Part shown: piece after piece, positions 49,001 to 58,569 of the stretch | Layout of the letters: each line of letters starts with the position of its first letter | How positions within the stretch are numbered: position 1 is the first letter of the stretch | Source of the DNA: Vanessa cardui | Taxonomy: Eukaryota; Arthropoda; Insecta; Lepidoptera; Nymphalidae | NCBI RefSeq assembly: GCF_905220365.1 | Contig: NC_061152.1 | Location: 547,001-611,000, forward strand | DNA: 64,000 bases | Direction of reading: 5' to 3' | Notes under the pieces: model-generated | What the model was told of the DNA's origin: nothing | What the model saw: the letters and a program-made list of their open reading frames with translations, nothing else | Databases searched by the model: none | Translations under genes and position numbers: made by a program

Positions 49001-52000
49001 GGTGTTAGCGATGTTATCGTCGATCGGTCCAGAGTTACCGATGCAGGTCATACAACCGTAGCCCACGATATCGAAACCCAGTTTCTCCAGATACGGTACC
49101 ACGCCAGACTCCTGAAAAACACACAGTATTATCACTAATCGAATATTATTATAATTACCTTTGAAACGATTATGACAATGATTATTACCGAATAACCGAT
49201 TATGGCAATATATTTACAACAATATCATGTATATTTACACAAACATTGATCACTTTGATAAAATCAGTGATAATCATTGTATGTGCACTAGGAGTAAGGA
49301 TAAGCTTATAACGCCAAGTTTCCGACTCCGCAAAGTCAATATATCCTTCTTGGGGCAAGGTATCCGTTTCTATAATAAAATTCCGCAGACATTTTTAACT
49401 TTGCCGTTTCGTAAATTCAAATCGTTTGTAAAAAATACATTGGTAGAAAAAGCATATTATTCGATACAAGATTTTATAGATGATAAAAAAGCGTGGAGTC
49501 AATACCTGTTGACTTCCAAGCAGGATATATTAATTCAAATAATTGTATTAACTAACATGACTTTGTATTTTTTAAATGTTGTGAAAGAGTAACTACTGAG
49601 TTTCTTAGCGGTTCTTCTCGGTGGAATCTACTTTCCGAACCGGTGGTAGCTTCACTTAATTGTAAAATGACGATTCAAAAGTGCTTGTAAAAGCCTACTT
49701 GAATAAAGTTTATTTTGATTTTGATATCACTAATTGAATATTATTATAATGCACTATAATATGCGTGCATATTAGTAGATGATTACGCATTGAAAGGGGT
49801 ATCCCCTAAGGGGTCAAATAAGGGTTTATACATTTGTATCGAAGTCCATTATTTTTTTATATAGAAACAAGAAACTTTATTTTTGAGATACTTATTAAAA
49901 ATTAGTAGATACGTTTTTAAGCGTTTATAGGTATTCTACCCCTAAAGGGGTGTAATAAGGGTTGAAAGTTTGTATACTAGTGTATTATATATGTATCGCT
50001 AGCATCATACAAGCGCCACTGAATATTCATGTGCTTAATTTGTGTTTATAATTCATCTCGTGCTCGGCGGTGAAGGAAAACATCGTGAGGAAACCGGCAT
50101 GTGTCTAATTTCAACGAAATTGTTGCACATGTGAATACACAAACGCACACTGGAACAGCGTGGGTGGAATATGCTTCAAACCTTCTCCACAAAGGGAGAT
50201 GCCTTAGCCCAGCAGTGGGAAATTTACAGACTGTTGTGTTTATAATCATTTATAATAGTATCTTTGTCTAACTTATGTCAAATCTTATAATATATAATAA
50301 AGTTATCTTTATTATATATTAGTATTTGTAAGCAAATTAAGGATTTAGACATATGCTATGATACGCTCTCTCTCTCTCTGTTCGATAAAAAAATAAATGA
50401 ATCTATTTTTACAGCCCAGTTGTAATTAGTGTATTATTATTGTTACTCCTAACATAAATTAATTCGATGAAATGTTGTAATCTAGAGAAATATAAACATT
50501 AATGTTAATTTTTGTTTAGATGGTTAATGATTTAATATTTATTTTCTAATTATTAATTAATAATATTTCTTGATTTTGTATTGTACTGTTATAAGTGCAT
50601 GCCGAGACTACCTGTAATTAGTAGAACATTTTCCTTGATTCAAGTTGTTATATTGTATGTATTCAATGTTTTATTGTATCTACTGTTGGTTGTCGTAAGT
50701 AAATAAATAAATATAGTACGACACAAATTAGATGTAGCATCGGAAAATGCAATGGAATGAAAATAAAACCGATTACTGCCGATTTACACAACCAATAGAA
50801 ACAGCTCCCTATCGCGCCATTCGACGCTATTCGTCGCTATAGATTCACGCGTCAGAGAAAGCAAGTGCATGTAAATCAACGCGTCATATATTAGGTCATA
50901 TGATAATATAAGTTATTACGTTGTTGTAAAGATCATATTCGCATGAGAAATAAATATTGATAATTTGGTATAGCGTACTCAATTCGGATGTGATCGGTTT
51001 TACGAATTTTGCCGATGCGACATCTAAGTTGTGTCGTACTATAAATCTTTGATGTTAAAAGGAGATAAAAGATAGAGAATAAACTCACCCTTAAGTAATA
51101 GGTAACGACTCCCGACCCAGGAGACAGGGATGTTTTGATATACGGCAGAACACTGAGGCCTGCCTCTACAGCCTTCTTAGCGAGAAGACCTAGAATTAAA
51201 AAAATTATCATCAATTAACTTTATACACTTGGTGGTAGGGCTTTGCGCAAGCCCGTCTGGGTAGGTACCATCCACTCATCAGTTATTCTACCGCCAAACA
51301 ACAGTGATCAGTATTTTTGTGTTCCGGTTTGAAGGCTGAGTCAGTGTAACTACAGGCACAAGGGACATAACATCTTAGTTCCCAAGGTTGGTGGTGCATT
51401 GACGATGTAAGGAATAGTTAATATTTCTTATAGCGTCATTATCTATGGACGATGGTGACCACTTACCATCAGGTGGCCCATATGCTCGTCCGCCAAACCT
51501 ATACCATAAAAAAAAATATATCCACCCGACTCAGCTTCGTACAGAGTATGATTCGATAAAAAAATTGTAACAGGCAGACAGAGAGAGAAAATAATCTTAT
51601 TTTGAAAAACGTAACTGTGACGTAAGGGCTCTAAATGATAACCCTAATAATAAAGGGGTAGTACGGACCAATTTGAAAGGGTATTTTTAAGCCATTTAAA
51701 CCATTACATACATTACATAATCTATGTAATACACAAGAAAATAATTAAATTAAAAGAACACAGTGTAATTAGCAAGGGGTTCATCTCAGTATAAGCTGTG
51801 GGAATTTATAGGCTGTTGTTGTTGTTGTTATATGTATGTTATTTTGTCCGTATTTCCCTTATGGCTTTTTAAAACAGTTGGTCTTTTTTTTGTTTTTCAA
51901 ACATTACAATTGAAGCCATAACAGTAGCACTATTAGCATCGTATCATACGTGTGTACTCCGGGTTTCATGGTTACCCCACTGTTAGGTCCCGGGTTCGTC

Positions 52001-52326
52001 CAGCCGAGTCGATGTAGATTATCATTAGTTGTCTACGTCGTCTCGGGTCTGGGTGTTTGTGCCGTCGTTACTTCTGATCTTCCACAACACAAGTGCGTTA
52101 GCTGCTCACATTGGGATCAGAGTAATGTATGTGATGTTGTCTCATATTTATTTATATACCAACCGGCTCCAAGCATGACGCTAGGGTTGGAAGTGTTCGT
52201 GCACGACGTGATCGCTGCGATTATCACGGAGCCATGGTTGATGGTGTAGGTCTTGCCGTCGCTGAATGAGAAGCTGCCCGTCGCGGACAGCTGAGACGGG
52301 CTCAGACCGTAACCCTTGAATCCGAC
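38316..52326 (-). CDS. Irp1: cytosolic aconitase / iron regulatory protein 1, C-terminal 493 residues
   Basis: Eleven exons keep phase throughout: 52164-52326, 51089-51189, 48992-49111, 47764-47920, 46424-46530, 45491-45619, 43399-43535, 41620-41793, 41079-41175, 39745-39930, 38316-38426. With a 4Fe-4S cluster the protein interconverts citrate and isocitrate in the cytosol; without it, IRP1 proteins bind iron-responsive elements in mRNA. All three cluster cysteines are present: ITSCTNTSNPSVM and GYGCMTCIGNSG. Other landmarks are SGNRNFEGRIHPNTRANYLA, LGDSVTTDHISPAGS, LTPREFNSYGSRRGNDAVM, GSGSSRDWAAKGPFLL and the end NGGILNYMIRKML. These match the cytosolic rather than the mitochondrial type. 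The visible part equals about residues 395-889 of human ACO1. The first exon begins with an acceptor (TCACAG), so upstream coding exons must exist, but none is visible to position 64000. Identity is very sure; completeness is not. Confidence 0.95.
38495..38774 (-). mobile_element. SINE-A
   Basis: Lies in the last aconitase intron, 70 bases upstream (in gene sense) of the final exon. Confidence 0.7.
38781..38962 (+). repeat. SINE-A tail plus segment shared with 27521-27690
   Basis: Six GTT units follow CACAGGCT, then the same 150-base segment as in the GH38 intron with few differences. Confidence 0.65.
39150..39495 (-). mobile_element. LINE-D tail
   Basis: Extends to the start of the coding tail. 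Paired with an inverted copy at once to the right. Confidence 0.6.
39500..39665 (+). mobile_element. LINE-D 3' UTR fragment, inverted partner
   Basis: Forms an inverted pair with 39150-39495, next to the aconitase exon at 39745. Confidence 0.55.
40018..40795 (+). pseudogene. reverse transcriptase fragment, partly duplicated
   Basis: Translated pieces read VPLGSILGPFLFLVYVNDLP, then ADYISLIFK (catalytic YADD altered), then VYWFSVNNLLLI and STEFLGITI, in the order of a non-LTR reverse transcriptase. The segment with SILGPFLF appears twice, at about 40018-40138 and 40385-40515, with the MITE between. Stops are frequent. Confidence 0.7.
40139..40384. mobile_element. MITE with about 50-bp inverted ends inside RT fragment
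   Basis: Starts TCCAAGATTTTTAGATATCT and ends with its inverse (AGATATCC in that copy). The arms match for about 50 bases with few differences. Confidence 0.7.
41262..41475 (+). mobile_element. SINE-B
   Basis: Lacks the end; joined to a LINE-D2 fragment. Confidence 0.65.
41490..41580 (-). mobile_element. LINE-D2 fragment
   Basis: Contains the inverse of AGGAACGCTTGTGTGCAAAA. Confidence 0.5.
41936..42140 (-). mobile_element. LINE-D 3' UTR fragment
   Basis: Starts CAAAGTATACTTTATTCAAG. About 140 bases from the aconitase exon at 41620-41793. Confidence 0.6.
42530..42750. mobile_element. MITE with GTCAAGTRTAAGTTGGCGT ends
   Basis: 221 bases. Left end GTCAAGTATAAGTTGGCGT, right end the inverse of GTCAAGTGTAAGTTGGCGT, one mismatch. 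Noncoding, in an aconitase intron. Confidence 0.7.
43567..43733 (+). mobile_element. LINE-D 3' UTR fragment
   Basis: Lies about 30 bases upstream (in gene sense) of the acceptor of the 43399-43535 exon. Confidence 0.6.
43777..44073 (-). mobile_element. SINE-A
   Basis: Complete copy in an aconitase intron, sense. Confidence 0.7.
44336..44467 (+). mobile_element. LINE-D 3' UTR fragment
   Basis: Short diverged copy with a duplicated AAAGTACT near 44416. Confidence 0.5.
44935..45470 (+). pseudogene. LINE-D2 3' tail
   Basis: A second LINE family: coding tail RLHRVSNSFVGQCIRFYNRI and SVAKLKKNY, then a 3' UTR ending GAATAAAGGAATTTGAGTTT. It ends about 20 bases from the aconitase exon donor at 45490. 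Confidence 0.65.
45688..45842 (+). mobile_element. SINE-A fragment
   Basis: Interrupted by the CA microsatellite that begins at 45847. Confidence 0.6.
45847..45999 (+). repeat. CA dinucleotide microsatellite
   Basis: About 150 bases of almost pure AC/CA, broken by single changes (TGC, GCTCAC, CAGACA, CATACA). It encodes only spurious Thr-His reading frames. Confidence 0.98.
46028..46321 (-). mobile_element. SINE-A
   Basis: Complete; forms an inverted pair with 45688-45842 across the microsatellite. Confidence 0.7.
46405..46416 (+). repeat. poly-C run
   Basis: A run of about eleven C, eight bases from the donor of the aconitase exon at 46424. Confidence 0.9.
46737..47030 (-). mobile_element. 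LINE-D 3' UTR fragment
   Basis: Starts after an AAATC repeat at 46735-46755. Confidence 0.6.
47087..47399 (+). mobile_element. Helitron-like family H2, copy 3
   Basis: Starts TCTATGCATATAACAAAATT and ends AGCACGG then CTAGT. It contains the GATC-expanded hairpin at 47235-47293. Confidence 0.65.
47235..47293. repeat. hairpin with GATC expansion
   Basis: ATCGATTTTGACGGTA (47241-47256), loop AAG, then its exact inverse 47260-47275. GACTGG and CCAGTC close the stem, the right side carrying three extra GATC units. Confidence 0.85.
47447..47736 (+). mobile_element. SINE-A
   Basis: Complete; ends 28 bases from the aconitase exon at 47764. Confidence 0.75.
47977..48560 (+). repeat. 98-bp tandem array, six units
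   Basis: CGAACGTC (or CGAGCGTC) recurs at 47981, 48086, 48184, 48282, 48380 and 48478: the first step is 105 bases, the other four are exactly 98. Each unit contains a near palindrome ATGACGTTTAAATGTCAT, then TTCAGTTTTGGCGG, and ends with TCACTACATAGTACAAAA, a Helitron 5' terminus. The array runs straight into the Helitron at 48538. Confidence 0.85.
48538..48810 (+). mobile_element. Helitron-like element with hairpin
   Basis: Starts near ATACGAAATCCCTACATAGT, the degenerate 5' terminus, and ends GCAAAGCCAGGGCGGGTCG then CTAGT. Contains an inverted repeat at about 48715-48775 (GTCGTAAATAAATAAATTC and its inverse). Confidence 0.65.
48895..48965 (+). mobile_element. SINE-B-like end fragment
   Basis: A related repeat (GCAGATGTCCATGGGCGGTG) abutting an aconitase exon donor at 48991; a similar piece flanks the hAT-like element at 10334. 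Confidence 0.5.
49206..49724 (+). pseudogene. LINE-D tail
   Basis: The best preserved coding tail, ending VEKAYYSIQDFIDDKKAW, in an aconitase intron. Opposite to the host gene. Confidence 0.7.
50005..50237 (+). mobile_element. SINE-A, head missing
   Basis: Starts at CAAGCGCCACTG, just after the B box position. Confidence 0.65.
50712..51043. mobile_element. MITE M2, copy 1
   Basis: 332 bases with near-perfect inverted ends TATAGTACGACACAA...ATGT. Ends 46 bases from an aconitase exon donor. TA flanks could be target duplications but the ends themselves start TA. Confidence 0.75.
51230..51512 (+). mobile_element. SINE-B, full-length reference copy
   Basis: A repeat of about 285 bases: GGTGGTAGGGCTTTGCGCAA, GTCTGGGTAGGTACC, ACTACAGGCACAAGGGACAT, GGTGACCACTTACCATCAGG and the end CCTATACCATAAAAAAAA. 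The A-rich end suggests retroposition; I see no clear pol III boxes, so the name SINE is provisional. It starts 40 bases upstream (in gene sense) of an aconitase exon. Confidence 0.75.
51950..52155 (+). mobile_element. SINE-C at an aconitase splice donor
   Basis: Its 3' end lies within ten bases of the donor of the 52164-52326 exon; antisense. Confidence 0.75.
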
Positions 52327-52370
52327 CTGTGACAAATAATATGAAATCAGAAGACATCATATATGTCGGG

Positions 52371-52950
52371 AGCCGAGATGGCCGCGTGGTTAGAACGCGT
52401 GCATCTTAACCGACGATTTCGGGTTCAAACCCAGGCAGGTATAGTACGACACAAATTAGATGTAGCATTGGAAAATGCAATGAAATGAAAATAAAACCAA
52501 TTACTGCCGATTTACACATCCAATAGAAATAGCTCCCTATCGCGCCATTCGACGCTATTCGTCGCTATAGATTCACGCGACAAAGAAAGCAAGTGCATGT
52601 AAATCGACGCGTCAAATTGACGAATATATTATGTCATATGATATTACAAGTTATTACATTTGTGTAAAGATCATATTCGCGTGAGAAATAAATATTGATA
52701 GTTTGGGATACCGTACTCAATTCGGATGGGATCGGTTTTACGAATTTTACCGATGCGACATCTAAGTTGTGTCGTACTATACCGCTATATAAATATGCTT
52801 GTGTCTAATTTCATCGAAATTCTGCAACGTGTGCATTCCACCAACCCGCATTGGAACAGCGTGGTGGAATATGTTCCAAACCCTCTCCTTAATGGAAGAG
52901 GAGCAGCAGACCCAGAAATGAGAAATTTACGAGCTGTTACTTTACTTTTT
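52371..52950 (+). mobile_element. SINE-A interrupted by MITE M2
   Basis: Head 52371-52439 with a GATGGCCGCGTGG A box and GGGTTCAAACC B box, then the MITE, then the body 52782-52950. Confidence 0.75.
52440..52781. mobile_element. MITE M2, copy 2, nested in SINE-A
   Basis: 342 bases, same family as 50712-51043. It splits a SINE-A copy between its B box and its body. Confidence 0.75.
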
Positions 52951-53044
52951 TTTCTTTTATGTATGTCGGAAACCACATATTCAAGAAAAACACTTGTCTA
53001 GGAATGCCTATAGTAATTATTAAAAAAACTGTTTGATTGTCATC

Positions 53045-53165
53045 AGTTGCGTAGCTATCGTAGGGAAAGGTGGTGCAGTGCACCAGGGCCCCCAGAGTTC
53101 AGGGGGCCCTCTAAACTAATCTTTAAGCTTCTGAAGCTAGAAAATCACGACTTTGCGCACAAGAT
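53045..53165. mobile_element. GCGTAGCTA repeat, second copy
   Basis: TTGCGTAGCTATCGTAGGGA and GGTGCAGTGCACCAGGGCCC match the family. Followed by a LINE-like 3' region ending in AAAT repeats near 53455-53485. Confidence 0.4.
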
Positions 53166-53813
53166 TTGGTATCTATAATTTTAAGGAGGGTATAATTTTG
53201 CTTAACTTAATTAATTTAATTTATTTTTAAAATTTGACATGAAACTGTATTAAGACTGTATCCGATTGTCTATTTATTTTTATTAATTCTAATGTTTTAT
53301 TTTATCACTCAACTTTTTACAATGTTGACTTATATAATAATTTCCAAGTAATCTTAGAACACCTGTAAAAAAGTAGGCAATTACCCATTTACGTATTATG
53401 ACTTTTGCTTAATGTGTATTTTTGTTGTACTACTTGTTGGTGTTGTCAAATATATAAATAAATAAATAAAATAAATAAATAAATCTGAGATGTTTAATTA
53501 GTCTGAAATGAGAGTTTAACCACCCAAATATGTTATAAACTGCAGAACGCCCGCCGATATCGATAGGATAGTATTGAGCCTTCGGAACACGTTACACTTT
53601 CCCCCCTTTAAAATGGAAAGAGGGGTAGTAGGCCCTACTACACCGAAATACCGACTTGAAATCCAGCAGTACCCTACCCATCGAGGTATCACAGGATCGC
53701 ATTCTCAAGCTACCCTGACACTCCCAACCTCGCGTGCTTGTCACGTATACTACACACTTCATTGCTATATGTTATTAAATGTGAAAGTTTGTGAGGATGT
53801 ATGTATGTTCGTT

Positions 53814-54112
53814 GAGCCGAGATGGCCCAGTGGTTAGAACGCGTGCATCTTAACCGATGATTGCGGATTCAAACCCAGGCAAGCACCGCTGATTCATGTG
53901 CTAAATTTGTCGTTATAATTAATCTCGTGCTCAGCGGTGAAGGAAAACATCGTGAGGAAACCTTCATGTGACAAATTTCATAGAATTTCTGCCACATGTG
54001 TATTCCACCAATCCGCATTGGAACAGCGTGGTGGAATATGTTCCAAACCTTCTCCTCAAAGGGAGAGGAGGCCTTTAGCCCAGCAGTGGGAATTTACAGG
54101 CTGTTGTTGTTG
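53814..54112 (+). mobile_element. SINE-A, full-length reference copy
   Basis: About 300 bases. The head is tRNA-derived: A box TGGCCCAGTGG at 53823-53833 and a B box GGATTCAAACC at 53865-53875 (GGGTTCAAACC in most copies). The body has TGGAACAGCGTGGTGGAATA and the end AATTTACAGGCTGTTGTTGT, giving a short GTT-repeat tail. RNA polymerase III transcription is inferred from the boxes. Confidence 0.85.
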
Positions 54113-54204
54113 GCAGTGCAGTGTTAACGCATGAAAGCAAAGAGTGCACAAGCATAGTTTTTTGAAAAATATACCAAAGCAGTTGTGATAGTATTAAAAA
54201 TAAG

Positions 54205-54373
54205 TATGAATCTTCTATGTATGTTCGTTACTCTTTCACGAAAAAACTACTCAACGGATTTTGATGAAATTTTACAGTAATAAGGTTGTACATCGGAATA
54301 ACACATAGGCAATTTGAACATAATATAGCGATACGTTTCAAGTACCCGTGCGAAGCCGGGCCGGGTTGCTAGT
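54205..54373 (+). mobile_element. Helitron 3' fragment
   Basis: Ends GCGAAGCCGGGCCGGGTTG then CTAGT, five bases before the next Helitron starts. The 5' end is not defined. Confidence 0.55.
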
Positions 54374-54378
54374 CATTA

Positions 54379-55046
54379 TCATTACATAGTATAAAATGTC
54401 TGTCCGTATGTATGCTTAAATCTACAAAATTACGCAAGAGATTTTGATGTAGTATTTTTTATATATAGAGCGATTCGAGAGGAATCTTTTTGTATATAAT
54501 ACATGGACAATATAGTAGAGAAACACTGACAATAGGCTATTTGACTGGTTTTTAAAATCCATTTTATATTATTTAGTAGAAGTTAAGGAACCCAGTAAAA
54601 GTTGTGTTTTTTATTTCTAGTACATATTTGCCGAAAAATATCATCTTAAAAATTCCATATTTAAATAACGCGCGAAAACGCTACTCGGACAATATGGCGC
54701 TGCAATGGGCTCGGTGACGTCACTTTCCTGTATTCCTATCTGTAGTACATATAGTAGAAAAGCAAGGTTTACAAGAAAGTAACTTCATCATAAGCCCGAC
54801 CAATAAGTAGCGTTTTGTGTCGCGTGACAAACGTTTGAAAAAAGGCATTTTTATATATTGAATTTTGAATAAATTAAGTATTATTTTCAACTTACGTTAG
54901 TGAACAACCATTTCTAAACTCATAATATACACTGATTACAATGATTCACAATTTATTTTTCGCTTTGTCAAATATCCTATTCTGTCATTCTCTACCATAT
55001 TTAGTATCAGCATTGCACACGTGCGAAGCCGGGTCGCGTCACTAGT
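54379..55046 (+). mobile_element. Helitron-like element split by element F
   Basis: Starts TCATTACATAGTATAAAA and ends GCGAAGCCGGGTCGCGTCA then CTAGT. Without element F it would be about 215 bases. Confidence 0.7.
54531..54981. mobile_element. TIR element F, nested in a Helitron
   Basis: Starts AATAGGCTATTTGAC and ends GTCAAATATCCTATT, inverted repeats with one mismatch over 15. Interrupts the Helitron at 54379-55046. Noncoding. Confidence 0.7.
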
Positions 55047-55049
55047 TTC

Positions 55050-55290
55050 AGACAAATCACCAAAACATTCAAATCATGAAAACACAGTGACATATTTTTT
55101 CGAAACAAACGCGGAAGTTATAAGTCCATTGTTGTGCGTGTCACATTGACACTTATTACAATGTAAACAAAGCACATTTTCGCTTACGTTACATTTCGTA
55201 TGTGCCCAATTGGACTTACGAGACCTTGCAGAGTAAGCACAGACGCAATACATATTTTTACACGCGGTTTTTCATTTCTTTATTATAGAT
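55050..55290. other. no feature recognised
   Basis: Low-copy looking sequence without splice-bounded open frames on either strand. Confidence 0.4.
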
Positions 55291-55389
55291 TTTTTTTAGA
55301 GATGATTTATTTCCCATTAAGAACAAAGTTTACTTACATAGGAAACTTAAACTAGTAAAATAATAATAAACATATATATAGTTAATGGT

Positions 55390-55720
55390 GAACTTATTTA
55401 TACAAACATTCAAATAAAGTTTGACAGTATGTTTTTAATTTAGCTTTAAATTTCAAAAAATATTTTTCGTTTAATATTTCTTTCGGTAGATTATTGTACG
55501 TTAGCGCTCCCTCAAATTGTATAGTTTTGTTACCATAATGTTTAGTTCTAGACTTAGGTATTTGTAATTTATGTATATTACGTGTATAGTATTTGTGTGA
55601 TTTAGTCTTAAAAGTAGTTTGTGTGTGTGTAGATCCTGAGAGATTTTTTCTTATAAGTATGCATGTTTTGTATTTGTATAATTGTGCTACAGATAGTGTA
55701 TCAGTTTCTTGTAAAATATT
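55390..55720 (-). pseudogene. LINE C-terminal tail without a start codon
   Basis: An open stretch on the minus strand reads LYKYKTCILIRKNLSGSTHT, later HYGNKTIQFEGALTYNNLPK and FKAKLKTY, ending in a stop near 55395. The pattern of a short basic region with YNNLP is the tail that follows the reverse transcriptase in Jockey/I-type LINEs. Confidence 0.65.
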
Positions 55721-55868
55721 ATATTATTTTAAATGACTGACGTTTGATCTTAACTAACGCTTAAGTGACCAGTCTAATTTTGGACCTTTGGGGCGCATTC
55801 ATTTATAACATACAAACGCCCTGGTTTCACACGGATGCAATACTGCTACTAAATATAAATAAATAAAT

Positions 55869-55976
55869 ATAAGACATCACACACATTACTCTGATCCCAA
55901 TGTGAGTAGCTAAAGCACTTGTGTTGTGGAAGATCAGAAGTAACGACGGCACAAACACCCAGACCCGAGACGATAC
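55869..55976 (-). mobile_element. SINE-C 3' fragment
   Basis: 3' half only. Confidence 0.6.
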
Positions 55977-56004
55977 TACAGAATATGTATTAATGACATC
56001 ACAT

Positions 56005-56200
56005 TTTTTTTATGGTATAGGTTGGCGGAACAGCATATGGGCCACCTGATGTTAAGTGGTCACCATCACCCATAGACAATGACGCTGTAAGAAATATTAA
56101 CTATTCCTTACATCGTCAATGCGCCACCAACCTTGGGAACTAAGATGTTATGTCCCTTGTGCCTGTAGTTACACTGGCTCGATCACCCTTCAAACTGGAC
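56005..56200 (-). mobile_element. SINE-B fragment
   Basis: Ends where the Helitron fragment at 56203 begins. Confidence 0.6.
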
Positions 56201-56202
56201 TA

Positions 56203-56387
56203 ACTTCTAAAATTATCAGTGTTTCATTACTATATTGTCCATGTATTATATACAAAAACATTCCTCTCGAACCACTCAATCTATTGAATAAAACCGCATC
56301 AAAATCCGTTTCGTAATTTCAAAGATCTAAGCATACATAGGGTCAGACAGCGGTGAGCGACTTTGTTTTATACTGTGTAATGATGAT
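56203..56387 (-). mobile_element. Helitron 5' fragment
   Basis: Shares the 5' part of 60213-60474 (inverse of GGTGAGCGACTTTGTTTTAT) and joins a SINE-B fragment. Confidence 0.55.
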
Positions 56388-56554
56388 GAATAAAAAAAAT
56401 GAATAGAGGGAAACTCCATCTTTATATTAATTACGTATCAGTCTAAAGGAACATAATTAATAAAAAGTGATTAGTTTTGTATTTATATAAATTCAACGGG
56501 ACCATGATTAAATATACTAAAAGATATTATTTGACAAAGAAATACTTTTCTTAT

Positions 56555-56875
56555 TATATAGGTAGGCGGGCGAATAAATGGACCACTTGGTGGTAAGTGG
56601 TCATAAGCGCTGTTGGAAATATTGACCATTCCTAAGATGTATCATCTTAGCTCCCAAGGTTGGTGGTACATTGACGATGTAAGGAATAGTTAATATTTCT
56701 TACAGCGTCATTGTCTATGGGTGATGGTGACCACTTGCCATCAGGTGGCCCATATGCTCGTCCGCCAAACTATAACATAAAAAAAATGATGTTATGTCCC
56801 TTGTGCCTGTTACACTGGCTCACTCACCGTTCAAACTATCTGACGTTAAAAATCTTATGAGTAGGTGGTACCACG
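56555..56875. mobile_element. SINE-B inverted composite
   Basis: Minus, plus and minus fragments in succession. Confidence 0.55.
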
Positions 56876-57243
56876 CAATTTAAAATTTAATTTTCAATTG
56901 CTATAATAAACAGACAAACACCACAACACATACATAAATATAAAACATATATACTAACTGCGGAACAAAATGGCTGATTAAGACGATTTTGCCTCATATA
57001 TAATAAATATATATAACATCACGTTCATTCGATTACAGATATAGTTTATTATATGTTGAATAGTTTGTGATTATCTGTGGGAGAAAACACTCTGTAAGTA
57101 TATCTTTTCTTTATTGTTATAACTAGCGACGCGACTGTAAATATATATATTATATTATATACCTATACAAAAAGCTTTTACGGCTGTTTCAAACAATTAA
57201 AGACATACTGATTTATATGATATATTCAATGTATATAATGTTC

Positions 57244-57524
57244 GTGAGCTGAGATGGCCCAGTGGTTAGAACGCGTGCATCTTAACCGATGATTGCGGGT
57301 TCATACCAAACACTACTGAATATTCACGTGCTTAATATGTGTTTATAATTCATCCCGTGCTCGGTAAAGAGGAAACCTGCATGTGTCTAATTTCATAGAA
57401 ATTCGGCCACATGTGTATTCCACTACATTGGAACAGCGTGGTAGAATAGAATATATTTTAGAATATATTTTAGGGAGAAGAGGTCTTAGCCCAGCAGTGG
57501 GATATTTACAGGCTGTTGTTGTTA
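57244..57524 (+). mobile_element. SINE-A
   Basis: Small deletions around 57365 and 57425. Confidence 0.7.
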
Positions 57525-57689
57525 TGTATTTAGGTTACTTAATTAAATTAATTAAGAATAATGCAGTATTCTATATATTTCTCGCTTCGTAAAAAAGGCA
57601 TTATTTTTCATAAATATTAAAGAATAGAAAATAGCTTATTTTATATATTATAATTTCAAAGATATTACAGATTTAAAACTCAGCGACGT

Positions 57690-57850
57690 AGCGGCTGTAT
57701 GCTTAGATCTTTAAAACTTAGATAAGAGTGAATCGCGAAGGTTTTTATATATAATACATGGACAATATAGTAAAGAAACACTGATAATTTTACAAGTTTC
57801 TACTGTGATGTCGTAAATAAACAAATTCTGTAGTAAATTTAGTATCAATA
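57690..57850 (+). mobile_element. Helitron fragment
   Basis: Matches the internal part of 48538-48810 (ATACATGGACAATATAGTAAA, then GTCGTAAATAAACAAATTC). Ends lost. Confidence 0.45.
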
Positions 57851-57957
57851 TATTGTATTATTTTTAACCTTTTTATTTTCATTTTTAACGTTTTATTTTC
57901 TATTTCTTTTTTAATTTTTTTTTTGTGTGCATAGTTTTTTATATGTAATGGGCAGAA

Positions 57958-58147
57958 AGACCTGTTGACTTCCAGGCAGGATACATTACATACATATATA
58001 ATTGTATTTAACTAATATGATTGTATATTTTAAATGTTGAAAAAGAGCAAATACTGAGTTTCTTGTCGGTTCTTCTCTGTGGAATCTACTTTCCGAACCG
58101 GTGGTAGTGCTTGAAAAAGCCCACTTGAATAAAGTTTATTTTGATTT
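57958..58147 (+). mobile_element. LINE-D 3' UTR fragment
   Basis: Starts CCTGTTGACTTCCAGGCAGG, ends with the family 3' terminus. Confidence 0.6.
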
Positions 58148-58304
58148 TATTTTTGATTGTTGTTATTATTTTTCTATTCTCAGTATCTTTAATGTTATAT
58201 GTGAGAACTGTTATTAGCTTAATAGTTATTAAGTATTTATTATTTTGTTTATCAACGGCTGTATGTTCTCCAATTAAATAAATAAATAAATAAAGCCGAA
58301 ACAT

Positions 58305-58545
58305 TAGCAGGATGGACAACGAAAATGAATGGGCGTGTAATGCGGAGGAATGAGGAACATATTGTGAGGAAGGCCTTGAGCATGGTGGATGGATATAGAG
58401 GTAGAGGACGACCAAGGAAACGATGGATGGATTGTGTGAAAGACGATATGGTTACAAAGAGTGTTACTTTTGAGATGACGTCTGACAGAGAAGTATGGAA
58501 GGAGAAGACATGCTGCACTGACCCCAAATAATATTGGGATAAGGG
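58305..58545 (+). pseudogene. RTE-type LINE 3' tail, copy 2
   Basis: Reads NGRVMRRNEEHIVRKALSM, GRGRPRKRWMDCVKDDMV and EKTCCTDPK with a stop. Confidence 0.75.
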
Positions 58546-58569
58546 CCAAGTCGGGGCAGATTGCTAGTA

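Noticed and set aside
53574..53837. 87-codon plus-strand frame near a GC-rich patch
   Set aside because: No recognisable motif in any frame and it ends in a SINE-A; also checked for aconitase exons without success.
53823..53875. tRNA gene
   Set aside because: A and B boxes belong to SINE-A heads repeated more than 20 times; no cloverleaf with a discriminator end was found.
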